Position numbers and translations under genes: made by a program
The notes under the pieces: generated by a model
What the model saw: only the letters and a program-made list of their open reading frames with translations
Database searches by the model: none
Told to the model about the DNA's origin: nothing
In this document: one piece after another, positions 8,833-17,338 of the stretch
Layout: each line of letters starts with the position of its first letter
How positions within the stretch are numbered: the first letter of the stretch is position 1
NCBI GenBank assembly: GCA_963706555.1
Contig: OY970164.1
Span: forward strand, 3,844,001 to 3,908,000
Reading direction: 5' to 3'
DNA length: 64,000 nucleotides
Source of the DNA: Bog-473 sp963706555
GTDB taxonomy: Bacteria > Actinomycetota > Acidimicrobiia > Acidimicrobiales > RAAP-2

Positions 8833-9711
8833 GTGAGCAGCGACGCGGTCCCGGCCCAACCCGGGATGGAGGGCGACCTGACGCGCGTGGTCACCTGCGA
8901 TCTCGTGTTCGACGTGACCGATCACGTCGAGATTGCCGTGCAGGTCGTCGCGGCAGACTCGGCCGGCCCCGTGCGCAGCGAGAGATTCGAGGTGGTCAGC
9001 AACGGCGGGCTGCCCACCTCCCTGGAGGAGATCCGCACTCCGCAAGGGGAGCGGATCCACGTGATCCTGGCCGACCCGGGGCCGCTATCCATCTCGTATC
9101 GATCCGAACTTCAGGCTCGATCGCCGGAGCCTCCTCCGACACACACCTTCTCGTTCACGCCCGCTTTCGGCTACGAACGGCAGCTCTACCTGCGTCCGAG
9201 CCGCTACTGCCCGAGCGACCACCTCATCGGGTTCGCCGTGTCCGAGTTCAAGACGGGGGCCGACATCACTTCGCGGGTTGCGTCGATCACGCAATGGATC
9301 CGGGAGAGAATCGCCTATGTGCCCGGCTCTAGTGACGTGCACGACTCGGCCGAACACACCCTCTTGACCGGTATGGGGACCTGCCGGGATTTCGCCCATC
9401 TCGGCATCGCGCTGAGCCGAGCCACGGGAATTCCCGCGCGGTTCGCCGCGGTGTACGCCCCTGGGCTCTCGCCTATGGATTTCCATGCCGTCTTCGAGAC
9501 GCTCCAGGGCGGGCGATGGACCGTCCATGACGCAACGGGCCTCGCGCCGCGACCCTCCCTCGTGCGCATCGCCACCGGACGCGATGCGGCCGATGCGGCA
9601 TTCTCGGCCGTCAACGTGGGCGTGGCCGAACTGGAGAGTCTCGAAGTGTCCGCCACCGTGGGCACTGTGCTCCCACACGATGATGCTGCGGAGCTCTTCG
9701 AGCTCGCCTGA
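8833..9711 (+). CDS. transglutaminase-like cysteine peptidase family protein
   Basis: 292 residues from a GTG start. The C-terminal half carries the transglutaminase/protease triad: Cys184 in 'GTCRDFAHL', His218 in 'DFHAVFE' and Asp233 in 'VHDATG'. The N-terminal ~120 residues fit the beta-sandwich that precedes this domain in actinobacterial members. No signal peptide is seen, so it is probably cytosolic, acting as a peptidase or amidase on an unknown substrate. It starts 30 bases after the channel gene and could share its transcript. Confidence 0.85.
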   Translation: MSSDAVPAQPGMEGDLTRVVTCDLVFDVTDHVEIAVQVVAADSAGPVRSERFEVVSNGGLPTSLEEIRTPQGERIHVILADPGPLSISYRSELQARSPEPPPTHTFSFTPAFGYERQLYLRPSRYCPSDHLIGFAVSEFKTGADITSRVASITQWIRERIAYVPGSSDVHDSAEHTLLTGMGTCRDFAHLGIALSRATGIPARFAAVYAPGLSPMDFHAVFETLQGGRWTVHDATGLAPRPSLVRIATGRDAADAAFSAVNVGVAELESLEVSATVGTVLPHDDAAELFELA

Positions 9712-9732
9712 AGCTCGTGAGGCCGGTTCCCG

Positions 9733-10656
9733 CTACGAGGGGAGCGGTCCCAAGGCTTTCTTCACGGACGCGTACAGATCTGCAGGCAGAGGACCCTTCT
9801 CTGCGAAGGCCAGGTTGGATCGGAGGTGCTCGAGATTCGAGGTGCCGACGATCGTGCTCGCCAGGCCCGGGTGACTGAGGGTGAACCGCAGCACGAACTC
9901 GAGGCGCCCCATACCATCGAGGAGGTTGTCCATCCCTCCTGACTCCCATCGGCGCCGACCTTCGCCTTCGGCCAACCCGAGCGGCCCTTGCTGCCACCCC
10001 TTGTCGTCCGCCGGGGCACCGCGGGCGGCACCACCCCGGATCAAGGTGCCGGCACCTGCACCGGCGGCGGCAGTAATCAAGTCCTCGTGCTCGCGCTGCA
10101 CCACCGAGTAGGGAATCTGGAAGACGTCGAAGACGCCCATCGCGATGTGATCGGGGAGATGGGGCAGGATCCCCGACATCCCGATGAAGCGGACCTTTCC
10201 CTCGTCCCGGAGCGACGCCATCGTGTCGATGGTCTGATCCGTGTCCATCTGGTCCTTGCTGGGGGACATGTGCACCTGCAGAAGATCGAGGCGGTCCGTT
10301 CCCAACCGCGAGAGGCTTCGCTCGATCCCGGCGCGGATGTTCTGCGCGGTGTAGTCGTGGGCAAAAGGCGGGGTGGCGTTCGGCGCCGGATCGAGAGGGC
10401 ACCCGCACTTCGAGGCCAAGAAGTACTCATCCCGGCGATGGCCCACATACCGCCCGATCAGCTCCTCACTCCGTCCATAGTCGGGCGACGTGTCGATCAG
10501 GTTGACACCACCATCGAGGACCGCGTTGAGGAGCCGCCCGGCCTCCTCATCCCCGATCGCCGGGCCCCGTGGGGAGCCCCGGAGCTCCATGGCGCCGTAG
10601 CCGAGAATGGTCACGTCTGCTCCTGTGCGCCCGAGAGGGCGGGTTTCGATGCTCAT
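9733..10656 (-). CDS. aldo/keto reductase
   Basis: 307 residues with the complete AKR (beta/alpha)8 pattern: 'RPLGRTGADVTILGYGAMEL' at the N-terminus, the catalytic Asp and Tyr in 'NLIDTSPDYGRSEELIG', Lys in 'FLASKCG' and His in 'DLLQVHMSP'. It reduces carbonyl compounds with NADPH; the substrate is unknown. The ATG at 10656 is preferred because it begins the conserved 'MSIETRPLGRTG'. It converges on the transglutaminase gene. Confidence 0.9.
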   Translation of the reverse strand: MSIETRPLGRTGADVTILGYGAMELRGSPRGPAIGDEEAGRLLNAVLDGGVNLIDTSPDYGRSEELIGRYVGHRRDEYFLASKCGCPLDPAPNATPPFAHDYTAQNIRAGIERSLSRLGTDRLDLLQVHMSPSKDQMDTDQTIDTMASLRDEGKVRFIGMSGILPHLPDHIAMGVFDVFQIPYSVVQREHEDLITAAAGAGAGTLIRGGAARGAPADDKGWQQGPLGLAEGEGRRRWESGGMDNLLDGMGRLEFVLRFTLSHPGLASTIVGTSNLEHLRSNLAFAEKGPLPADLYASVKKALGPLPS

Positions 10657-10692
10657 TTCCGGCAGACTACCCATGGGCCATGCCCCAGATCG

Positions 10693-11000
10693 TCAGTCGA
10701 TCGGCCAGTGGCGCTCCTGGGCGATGAGATCGTCGACGCCAGATGCAGGCATCGGGCGGGCGAGGTAGTAGCCCTGCGCTCGTTCGCACTGCAGGTCTTG
10801 AGAATCGCGAGCTGCTCCTTTGGTTCGACACCCTCCGCTGTCACCTGCAGATCCAACGCTTCGGCGATGGCCATGATGGCGGCGACAAGTGAGGAGTCGA
10901 GCGGGTCGGTGCCGAGGCCGTCGACGAACGACCGGTCCACCTTGACCTCGTCAACGGGGAATTGGACTTGATCCGCTTTTACGGACAGATTGCTTGGGTC
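10693..11000 (-). pseudogene. EAL-domain (c-di-GMP phosphodiesterase) gene, 3' fragment
   Basis: Only the last ~100 residues of an EAL domain remain: 'QFPVDEVKVDRSFVDGLG' (a conserved EAL block with DR), 'ALDLQVTAEGVE' and, after a one-base frameshift at about 10,803, 'CERAQGYYLARPMPA' to the stop at 10693. The 5' part stops at the left end of the adjacent IS3 element (11,001), and no EAL coding sequence resumes beyond its right end. The active site residues of the first strands are gone, so it cannot be an active phosphodiesterase. Confidence 0.75.
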
Positions 11001-11029
11001 GAGGTTGCCCAGAAATTGTGGACACGGTT

Positions 11030-11556
11030 CTAAGCAGCTTGTTGCTTGTCGGTCAACGTTAACTCGTAACGAATCGGGCTGAGGTTGTCGGCCTTGGCGC
11101 AACGACGTTGGTGGTTGTAGAAGTGATGTAGTGGGCGATCCCGTCTCGGAGTTCGTCGATGGTGGCGAAGGTGTGCCGGTAGAAATACTCGTGCTTAAAG
11201 ATCGACCAGAAGCTCTCGGCGCTCGCATGGTCATAGCAGCTGCCGGTCGCCCCCATGGAGCGAACCAGTTCGACTGACTCGCAGAACGCCACGACTCTGT
11301 GATCCGAAAATTGGCTGCCCCGGTCGGTATGAAACAGCGTCCCTGCGGCCTGCCCGAATCGGGTCGCCACCGATTGCTCCAACGCCTCGAGGACGATCTC
11401 GGTCCGCATGTGCTCGGCCACGGAGAACCCGAGCACCCGAGACGACCCCTCGTCGCGGATGGCGCACATGTAGGCGTCACTCTCGCCGACCGTGAGGTAG
11501 GTGTAGGGGCCATGCGGGTGATCTCGAAGTTCGCGCACTCGGCGGCCATCAACGCA
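11030..11556 (-). pseudogene. IS3 transposase OrfB, deleted and frameshifted
   Basis: The frame opens 'MAAECANFEITRMA', the usual IS3 OrfB beginning, then jumps directly to 'TYLTVGESDAYMC' in the middle of the rve catalytic core, losing the HTH_21 segment and the first catalytic Asp. The second Asp ('HTDRGSQF') and the Glu ('ASAESFWSIFKHE') remain. Near 11,105 a one-base loss shifts the frame; the other frame continues 'HFYNHQRRCAKADNLSP' to a TAG at 11030. It cannot encode an active transposase. Confidence 0.8.
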
Positions 11557-11869
11557 AATCTTTCTGCTTTGGTGGATTCGAAGCGAAGTACGCGGCAGCT
11601 TTTCCCAAGAAGGCCAGGTCCTTGTCCTGCTCGGCGACCTGGCGGCGCAGCCGCAACAATTCGGACCGCTCCGCCGCGCTCAACGGCTCATCGCTCGATC
11701 CGCCCGCCGCGTCCAGCCGACGGCGCTCATCGCGCACCCATCTGGCCAACGAGCTGTCCGCCACCGACAGTTCGGCGGACACTTCAGCAATCGACCTGCC
11801 CGTATCGATCACGCGGTGGGCGGCCTCGGTCTTGAACTCCAGCGTGACCTTACGTCTTGTAGGTCCCAT
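11549..11869 (-). CDS. IS3 transposase OrfA (HTH)
   Basis: 106 residues from 'MGPTRRKVTLEF'. It has the IS3 OrfA helix-turn-helix ('AAHRVIDTGRSIAEVSAELSV') and the leucine zipper ('LLRLRRQVAEQDKDLAFLGKAAAYFA') used for dimerisation. It appears intact, but its partner OrfB is broken. The open frame continues upstream to an ATG at 11896 that I do not favour. Confidence 0.8.
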   Translation of the reverse strand: MGPTRRKVTLEFKTEAAHRVIDTGRSIAEVSAELSVADSSLARWVRDERRRLDAAGGSSDEPLSAAERSELLRLRRQVAEQDKDLAFLGKAAAYFASNPPKQKDLR

Positions 11870-12150
11870 TATTTGAACATCCTTCCAGCCGACCAAAGGT
11901 CAGCGTGTCAGGTGTCCACTAATTCTGGGGAACCTCAGGTTGATTGTGCCGCCCGACGGTCGGCGTTGTGGTGGGCAGCCATTCTTCAACGATGCTCCAA
12001 ATCTGTCCTCTAGCCTCTGACGTCCCGCAAGTAGCTCGCCATGCCCAGATGAAGGACATTGCCCGCAAGAGGCGTCTCAGTTGGACGGTATCCTGATGAG
12101 ACATTACGCCGAAGCAGTCTCGGCAAAAGGACCAGAAGGATGGAAGATGA

Positions 12151-13317
12151 ATGGACGGCAAGGACAATAGGGAGATTGAGGGTACGGCCCTTGAAGGCCA
12201 CAATTCGGCGGGAAGCATGGGTACTGGGGAACAACTACCACTGTCCGTTGAAATAAATTGGACGGCGTCCCGCCTTCCCTCCCTTTTGATCGAACCGGCT
12301 GTAAGTAGGCACAAGTTTACCTTCACCACTTCGTTCTCCATCGGACCGACGTTTCCTGCCCCTGATGGAGATGAACTTGCTGATTTGCTCGGTGACGAAT
12401 ATACGATTGTCGGGGGCGGACAAATCAACGACGAGACTGTCTTGGTGGCGACAAGTACGACGAACGATGTTCGTACTTCAATCGATGGCCGTCACGTTGA
12501 CATCCAAGTAGCGGCCACATCCTTCAAGATGGCTCGTGACATTGGACTTGGTCTTAAGGCACAATTTCCCAAGGATGAAAAGAGACCAGATGTTCTGGTA
12601 GTCAGGACCTGGTATGCGGGCTTTCAAGGTGTGACGAGTTCGTATTCAGACCTCAGTCTTCCTTCGTGGGACGAAATCGCTCCCAACTATCCCGAACCGA
12701 CTCGTTCACAACTCAGCCAGCTAATGGCACTCGGTCCGCCGTCAAATAACTCGTGGGAAGGCAAGCTGATCTTATTTCACGGTCCACCGGGTAGCGGAAA
12801 GACCTTTGCAATCCGTGCACTGTTCCGGTCTTGGTGCGAGTGGTGCGCACCAGAGTTGCTGATAGATCCAGAGGCCGCGTTCGGCGAGACTCGCTACCTC
12901 ATCCAGCTACTGAGGTCCACGCCGCATCAAGAACCGGAATCACCTGAGCGATTCTGGCGAGTCATCGTTGCGGAAGACGCCGACAAATACTTAGGGGCCG
13001 ACGCAAGGGCGACTGACAATCCGGCATTGGACCGCCTGCTCAATGTCTCAGACGGCCTCATTGGACAGGGGTCCCGAAGCCTCTATCTGTTGACGTCAAA
13101 CAGCGACCTGGCTGTGTTGCACTCGGCGTTAGTCCGGCCCGGGCGAAACCTGGCTGTAGTGGACTTTCACAAGTTCTCCCCGGATGAGAGCCATAGGTGG
13201 CTTGGGACAGATGGTCCCGTACCCAAAGGCGAAATGAGCCTGGCGGAACTATTTGCGCTACGTAACGGTCGCCATGCAAGGGTTGCAGACGGGAAGTCGG
13301 TCGGGCAGTACCTGTAA
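12151..13317 (+). CDS. AAA ATPase with DUF5925-type N-terminal domain
   Basis: 388 residues. The N-terminal ~200 residues resemble the DUF5925 region found in front of actinobacterial AAA modules. The AAA core has Walker A GPPGSGKT (211-218), an atypical Walker B 'WRVIVAEDAD', sensor 1 'LYLLTSNSD' and 'ALVRPGR' near sensor 2. The Walker B carries Glu-Asp where Asp-Glu is usual. Base usage is less GC-rich than in the resident genes. It stands alone about 200 bases from the IS end. Its function is not known; a remodelling ATPase is inferred from the fold. Confidence 0.8.
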   Translation: MDGKDNREIEGTALEGHNSAGSMGTGEQLPLSVEINWTASRLPSLLIEPAVSRHKFTFTTSFSIGPTFPAPDGDELADLLGDEYTIVGGGQINDETVLVATSTTNDVRTSIDGRHVDIQVAATSFKMARDIGLGLKAQFPKDEKRPDVLVVRTWYAGFQGVTSSYSDLSLPSWDEIAPNYPEPTRSQLSQLMALGPPSNNSWEGKLILFHGPPGSGKTFAIRALFRSWCEWCAPELLIDPEAAFGETRYLIQLLRSTPHQEPESPERFWRVIVAEDADKYLGADARATDNPALDRLLNVSDGLIGQGSRSLYLLTSNSDLAVLHSALVRPGRNLAVVDFHKFSPDESHRWLGTDGPVPKGEMSLAELFALRNGRHARVADGKSVGQYL

Positions 13318-13423
13318 GTGACCGCACTGTCGCCTCTGTGGCCGGACTGATACTCCTACTTGTGAGCTTGATCTTCTAACTGGGCCGGCCCAACGCAATC
13401 AGCGTCTCTGACACCTGCTGCGG

Positions 13424-13612
13424 TCAAGAAGAAGGGGGAACCACCATTGTGTTCGGACCGGGGAAGAACTCGGACTGGTGACCGTCCTCCCACTCCACTC
13501 GGTAGTGCTCACCGGCAGAACCTTGCACTACCTCCACAATCTGACCGTTCCGCCGAGCGGAGCCGACCTTGGCCGACTCGACGATGATGTGATCTCCATT
13601 CTTTGCGTCCAT
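13424..13612 (-). CDS. DUF1918 domain protein
   Basis: 62 residues with the DUF1918 pattern: 'NGDHIIVESAKVG', 'RNGQIVEVVQG' and 'YRVEWEDGHQSEFFPGPNT'. These short SH3-like actinobacterial proteins have no established function. The ATG at 13612 is chosen because GGAGGTGA sits 6 bases upstream; an upstream start would add seven residues. Confidence 0.85.
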   Translation of the reverse strand: MDAKNGDHIIVESAKVGSARRNGQIVEVVQGSAGEHYRVEWEDGHQSEFFPGPNTMVVPPSS

Positions 13613-13683
13613 AGATCTCACCTCCACAGACAACCTACGCTTTCCCGTGAACGTTGTATAGGGGTCTAGCCCTCTGGAATGTC

Positions 13684-13845
13684 GTGGTCTGCCGTCTGTG
13701 CACGCGGAGCAGTTGGCCCACCTCGGAAGAGCTGAGTGCCCCGGCGGACGAACGAGAAGCCAGAGAACTGACCGGAGTGTGGCAGTTCACTGTGGACGGG
13801 TGGCTCTGTCCGAGATGCGCCGTCCAGAGCGACGCACCGGGTTAG
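13684..13845 (+). CDS. possible small zinc-ribbon protein
   Basis: About 53 residues from a GTG (a TTG at 13654 would be longer). It has two Cys pairs, 'VCRLCTR' and 'WLCPRCAV', about 35 residues apart, the spacing of a single zinc knuckle, with 'ELTGVWQFTVDGWLCPRC' looking like real protein. No strong ribosome site is seen. It ends where the next convergent gene ends (4-base overlap at 13842-13845). Function unknown. Confidence 0.35.
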   Translation: MVCRLCTRSSWPTSEELSAPADEREARELTGVWQFTVDGWLCPRCAVQSDAPG

Positions 13846-14108
13846 TTGCTGCTGGGAGATCTGTCCTCGATGTAGGGAATGGACCGGCTCGGATCGAACT
13901 CCATGAAACGCTCGTTAAGGGCAACGGCCATGATGTTGTATTCGTTGGGGGTGGGGTCGACCGACCCTTGGAGGAACTCATCAAACTGAAGCAGGGTGCT
14001 CATGCCTCCCAACCCGAAATAGCGCCACCACAACTCTTCTACGGATAGATCGGCGTAGCGGCGGTATTGCTCGACCAGTTGAAGCTTTGGTTCCGTGCCG
14101 TTCGACAC
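13842..14108 (-). CDS. small conserved hypothetical protein
   Basis: 88 residues from the GTG at 14108, which has GGGAG 6 bases upstream. The sequence 'YADLSVEELWWRYFGLGGM' followed by 'EYNIMAVALNERF' fits a family of short actinobacterial hypothetical proteins I recall as 'ELW.RYFALGG', found singly in many genomes. No catalytic motif is seen. The frame is open further upstream, but that part overlaps the promoter and coding region of the divergent gene at 14217. Confidence 0.6.
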   Translation of the reverse strand: MSNGTEPKLQLVEQYRRYADLSVEELWWRYFGLGGMSTLLQFDEFLQGSVDPTPNEYNIMAVALNERFMEFDPSRSIPYIEDRSPSSN

Positions 14109-14170
14109 TTCTGTCTCCCAACCCAACGCATTCGGGACAACCACTACATCCTCAGCGTTCACTAGGGAGC

Positions 14171-14206
14171 GTACACCCAAGGATTCATCCTCGATACAGG
14201 GTGTAC
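14171..14206. promoter_or_regulatory. inverted repeat GTACACCC-N20-GGGTGTAC, candidate operator
   Basis: Perfect 8-base arms at 14171-14178 and 14199-14206 (nine with the flanking C/G pair) lie in the 108-base gap between divergent genes starting at 14108 and 14217. The arm centres are 28 bases apart, so a dimeric or tetrameric regulator could sit here and control both genes. No known regulator is assigned. Confidence 0.45.
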
Positions 14207-14216
14207 GTTCGCCAGC

Positions 14217-14447
14217 ATGATCACACTCAGACAGGTTGCTATCAGGAAAGACGACCGAGGGGACGGTTGGCAGACGCTTCTGGATGTCGAAATCCAGTTC
14301 GGCACCATTGAACCCCACACGGTAACGATCGCCGTTCCTCACGACGCCGAGGTCGATTTCTTTGGTGCCTCGCCGAAGGCGATGGTCGACCTCGGAAATC
14401 AATATGCGAAGAAGGAGTTCACCGATTCTGCAGCCAAGCTGGACTGA
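14217..14447 (+). CDS. small hypothetical protein
   Basis: 76 residues: 'MITLRQVAIRKDDRGDGWQT' continuing into beta-strand-like sequence ('PHTVTIAVPHDAEVDFFG') and a short helix at the end. Codons favour G/C at the third position and the composition is normal, so it is probably real. There is no motif I recognise. It is divergent from the 88-residue gene and shares with it the inverted repeat at 14171-14206. Confidence 0.5.
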   Translation: MITLRQVAIRKDDRGDGWQTLLDVEIQFGTIEPHTVTIAVPHDAEVDFFGASPKAMVDLGNQYAKKEFTDSAAKLD

Positions 14448-14560
14448 CCATTTTGACCGGGGTCCAGTAGCGACCCTCAAGAACCATCTGACCGTTGTGG
14501 CTCAGCCTCAACCCGTAGCTCCGTTTGGCTGCACTCCGGCCCGTGCGTGTCAGATAGGAC

Positions 14561-14836
14561 TCACGCTTCGCTGAACGGCTGGTCGATGGGTATGGGCCGA
14601 ACGTGAAAGCCTCTGAGCAAATTCTCCGTGCTCTCTTCTTGTCTCTCAAGACTTTGTTCTTCGGGTTCGACCTCCTCTTTCCCAGAAGGCTGATGATCGA
14701 TCACCCTGATGTGCCCCTTGGCAGCAGTCGGGCTGACCTCACGCTCTGACTTGTCTGCAAGCTGGCCGAGTTGGCGTCTCTCCCGTCGGCGTTGCAGGGG
14801 TCCGCCCCGTGACGCTGGTACATCGCCCTGTCCCAT
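14561..14836 (-). CDS. possible small charged protein
   Basis: 91 residues, very rich in Arg, Glu and Gln ('LQRRRERRQLGQLADKSERE', 'KEEVEPEEQSLERQEEST'). No domain, no clear ribosome site and only moderate codon bias. It could be a disordered protein of the mobile region or a chance frame. Confidence 0.3.
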   Translation of the reverse strand: MGQGDVPASRGGPLQRRRERRQLGQLADKSEREVSPTAAKGHIRVIDHQPSGKEEVEPEEQSLERQEESTENLLRGFHVRPIPIDQPFSEA

Positions 14837-14995
14837 GGGTTCAGCATAGGAAGGCTTCGTGAGAGGTGAACGTCGCCTCTCAGATTTCTAGTGGGCCTTG
14901 TTGACTTTGCCGATGAACCACTCCCATACGCCGGGCAATTGGGGTTCAATGCCCCCTCGCCGCATTGATTCGGAAGGCTCTGACACACTGACCCA

Positions 14996-15592
14996 GTGAT
15001 CGGCGGTACCTCCACGAGCGAACGGCGTCGGCTGCTTAAGCGAGGACGACTGCTGGAGACGGCAACGCTCGGGTGGAACATGGTGGGCGTCTTCGTGCTT
15101 GCGGTAGCTGCGACCGAGGCACGCTCCGTAGCATTGGCAGGTTTCGGACTCGACAGCATCATCGAGATTGGTGCCTCGATAGTCGTCCTGTGGGAGCTCG
15201 CCGACGCTGTCCCGGAGCGCCGGCAACAGGCAATGCGATTGATCGGGATCGCTTTCATGGGATTGGCGTTCTACCTGGCCATCCAGAGCACAGCCGTCCT
15301 TGTGCTCGGCTTCCATCCCAGACACAGCCCGCTCGGAATCGTCTGGACCGGCGTCACTGCACTCGTGATGTTCGGGCTGGCGTTTGGTAAAGCGAGGATT
15401 GGTACGGCGCTGAAGAATCCGGTGCTTCGAGCCGAAGGCCGGATCACGCTGATCGACGGCATCTTGGCGACGGCGGTTCTTTTAGGCCTGGTCCTCAATG
15501 CCGTAGCCGGGTGGTGGTGGGCTGATCCGTTAGCCGGCTACGTGCTGTTGTACTACGCCGTTCGGGAGGCAAAGGCGTCATTAAGCCACTGA
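14996..15592 (+). CDS. CDF-like cation transporter (membrane domain only)
   Basis: 198 residues from a GTG start. The hydrophobic segments and motifs 'VALAGFGLDSIIEIGASIVVLWE' and 'LRAEGRITLIDGILATAVLLGL' match the transmembrane part of cation diffusion facilitators, including the membrane Asp residues (GLDS and LIDG) that bind metal. It lacks the cytosolic C-terminal domain of full CDF proteins. Proteins this short are known in the superfamily; the metal is unknown. Confidence 0.7.
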   Translation: MIGGTSTSERRRLLKRGRLLETATLGWNMVGVFVLAVAATEARSVALAGFGLDSIIEIGASIVVLWELADAVPERRQQAMRLIGIAFMGLAFYLAIQSTAVLVLGFHPRHSPLGIVWTGVTALVMFGLAFGKARIGTALKNPVLRAEGRITLIDGILATAVLLGLVLNAVAGWWWADPLAGYVLLYYAVREAKASLSH

Positions 15593-15725
15593 CGCCACCC
15601 GTTGCAGAAACCCCTTGGTGCCGAAGTGCCCCACGATTCGGGCGAACCCGTCCGACCCTCGATGGTCATCTGCCCCTCCGACGCTGTTTGCCCTGGCGGA
15701 ACGGAGCAGGCAGCATTGATCCTCG

Positions 15726-16394
15726 GTGGATGAGGCGACGAGTGCTCTACGTAAGCAGCTGGTGGACCGCCTGAGGGAGAACGGGATCATCATCACCGCC
15801 ACTGTGGACCAGGCGATGGCTGAAGTACCTCGCCACCTCTTCGTTCCACACGTTGATGTTCATGTCGCATATCTCGACCGGGCCGTATTGGTCAAACACG
15901 ATAGGAACGGGTCTCCTATCAGCTCGGCCTCACAGCCGACGATCGTGGCGGAGATGCTCGAGCAGCTTCAGGTTTCCTCGGGCCACCATGTGCTGGAGAT
16001 CGGGACAGGCACCGGGTACAACGCTGCGCTTCTGGGAGTGCTGTCGGGATCTGGCGGCCTCGTAGTCACCGTGGAACTTGAACCGGACCTCGCCGAACGA
16101 GCAGCGCAGGTCCTCTCTCACCATGGCTACGGCAACATCGAAGTGCTCGTCGGTAACGGACGTGAGGGCTATTCGCAGATGGCGCCCTATGACCGGGTCA
16201 TTGTTACGATCGGCGCAAGCGAAGTCTCAACACCGTGGTCGAATCAGTTGCTCGCTGGTGGCCGGATGGTCGTGCCGATCGTCGATCACCACGGAGTCGG
16301 TTCGATCGTCACGTTTGAAAAGGAAGGTGGGAAGCTGAGACCATGTTATGAGTCACCTTGCCGATTCCTTCCGATTCGGGACACTGTGGCGTAA
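15726..16394 (+). CDS. pcm: protein-L-isoaspartate O-methyltransferase
   Basis: 222 residues from a GTG. It has the Pcm core: 'AMAEVPRHLFVP', 'SQPTIVAEMLEQL', the SAM-binding motif I 'HVLEIGTGTGYNAALL', 'VTVELEPDLAERA' and 'APYDRVIVTIGASEV'. It methylates isoaspartyl residues in damaged proteins so that they can revert to aspartate. A length of 222 is normal. Being in the accessory region, it may be a second copy or carried cargo. Confidence 0.85.
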   Translation: MDEATSALRKQLVDRLRENGIIITATVDQAMAEVPRHLFVPHVDVHVAYLDRAVLVKHDRNGSPISSASQPTIVAEMLEQLQVSSGHHVLEIGTGTGYNAALLGVLSGSGGLVVTVELEPDLAERAAQVLSHHGYGNIEVLVGNGREGYSQMAPYDRVIVTIGASEVSTPWSNQLLAGGRMVVPIVDHHGVGSIVTFEKEGGKLRPCYESPCRFLPIRDTVA

Positions 16395-16504
16395 CCGTTC
16401 GGCCGCCGGTTCCGGATACAGAGGACGAGGGTCACTCGCTTCAGCTGCACTGAGGCGCCCGCCATACCCTTGGATTTGGCCAGAGGCCGTCGTACTGTGA
16501 GTCC

Positions 16505-16792
16505 ATGGAGTTCAGCCGAGAACTTCGTTCCTCCGTGTTGTCAGGCGACATCACGGTCTCGTTCCGGTTGTGGCAGCGTCCCCAGGTTAAGGCTGGCGGT
16601 CGGTACCGTGTGGACGATGGTCAGATCGAGGTTGAGTCGGTCGAACTGATCCCCTTCGCTTTTATCGACGAAGCCGATGTGCGTCGAGCCGGCGACACAG
16701 ACCGGGAATCACTGCGACGACGGGCCGCCCATGCTGGGCCGATCCACGACGAAACACTCCTGTATCGGATCGAGTTCCACGTCGTTGGGTAA
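16505..16792 (+). CDS. ASCH-like small protein
   Basis: 95 residues. 'FRLWQRPQVKAGGRYRVDDGQIEVESVELI' fits the start of an ASCH/PUA-like beta barrel, followed by 'DEADVRRAGDTDRESLRRRA' and the terminal strand 'DETLLYRIEFHVV'. ASCH domains probably bind RNA. Its gene lies 110 bases after pcm in the same direction. Confidence 0.65.
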   Translation: MEFSRELRSSVLSGDITVSFRLWQRPQVKAGGRYRVDDGQIEVESVELIPFAFIDEADVRRAGDTDRESLRRRAAHAGPIHDETLLYRIEFHVVG

Positions 16793-16994
16793 CCGGTTGT
16801 GGGCCTCGGCGATCGGAGACGCTCAGCTCTTCCGGACCCGGCTGACCCTGTCGATTGCATACCCGGCAGATGACCACAGGAGGGCGACCAGCCACGATTG
16901 TGGCGCTACCGAATGCGGGACGCCGTCTGTATGTCAGCGCCCTGACAATGCCAGGGAGCTCTAAGTAGGGCGGCCTCTCTCCATCCGAACCGGG

Positions 16995-17294
16995 CTACCG
17001 GCTATCACGGTATCGGTGCCTTTCGATCGACTTGGCTAGTGGAGTTCGAGTTCGACGCCGCTGTCTGCTTGTCCCCCCGGGACCATGGCTTCGGATGTCC
17101 ACGAGGATTATGTCGAAGAGCGTTGGTCCTTGGTGACGCTGGGCGGACTCCAGCTCCGCCCGAAAACGATCCCGCCCCGTGGGGTGGCATCGTTCCAAGC
17201 GCTCTTCAAGGTACCTAATGGTTGCTGGGTAACCGAGCGCCTGACGTGAAAGGTGGCTCAGTTGTGTTTGCTTGGCCTCGTAGTCGTCAGGCAT
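16995..17294 (-). CDS. possible small hypothetical protein next to IS3 end
   Basis: 99 residues beginning 'MPDDYEAKQTQLSHLSRQAL' with helical-looking sequence ('YLEERLERCHPTGRDRFRAEL') and a basic tail. Its ATG lies two bases outside the left inverted repeat of the second IS3 element, so either its promoter lies in the IS or the gene was cut by insertion. Codon use is acceptable, but no family is recognised. Confidence 0.35.
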   Translation of the reverse strand: MPDDYEAKQTQLSHLSRQALGYPATIRYLEERLERCHPTGRDRFRAELESAQRHQGPTLFDIILVDIRSHGPGGTSRQRRRTRTPLAKSIERHRYRDSR

Positions 17295-17296
17295 CC

Positions 17297-17320
17297 GGGT
17301 CTGCTGAAGGTTTGGTTTCC
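17297..17320 (+). repeat. left terminal inverted repeat of the split IS3
   Basis: 24 bases, exact complement of 22295-22318. It marks the OrfB (3') end of the IS. Confidence 0.9.
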
Positions 17321-17338
17321 GATTTCGGTTGACGGTTT

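Larger units (their letters stand above)
11001..11936 (-). mobile_element. degenerate IS3-family insertion sequence
   Basis: Both ends carry the same imperfect inverted repeat: 11001-11025 begins GAGGTTGCCCAGAAATTG and the complement of 11912-11936 begins GAGGTTCCCCAGAATTAG, with both ending GTGGACAC inside. Between them lie orfA and a damaged orfB on the minus strand. The total of 936 bases is roughly 300 short of a normal IS3, consistent with an internal deletion in orfB. No target duplication is visible. It marks the left edge of the accessory region. Confidence 0.8.
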
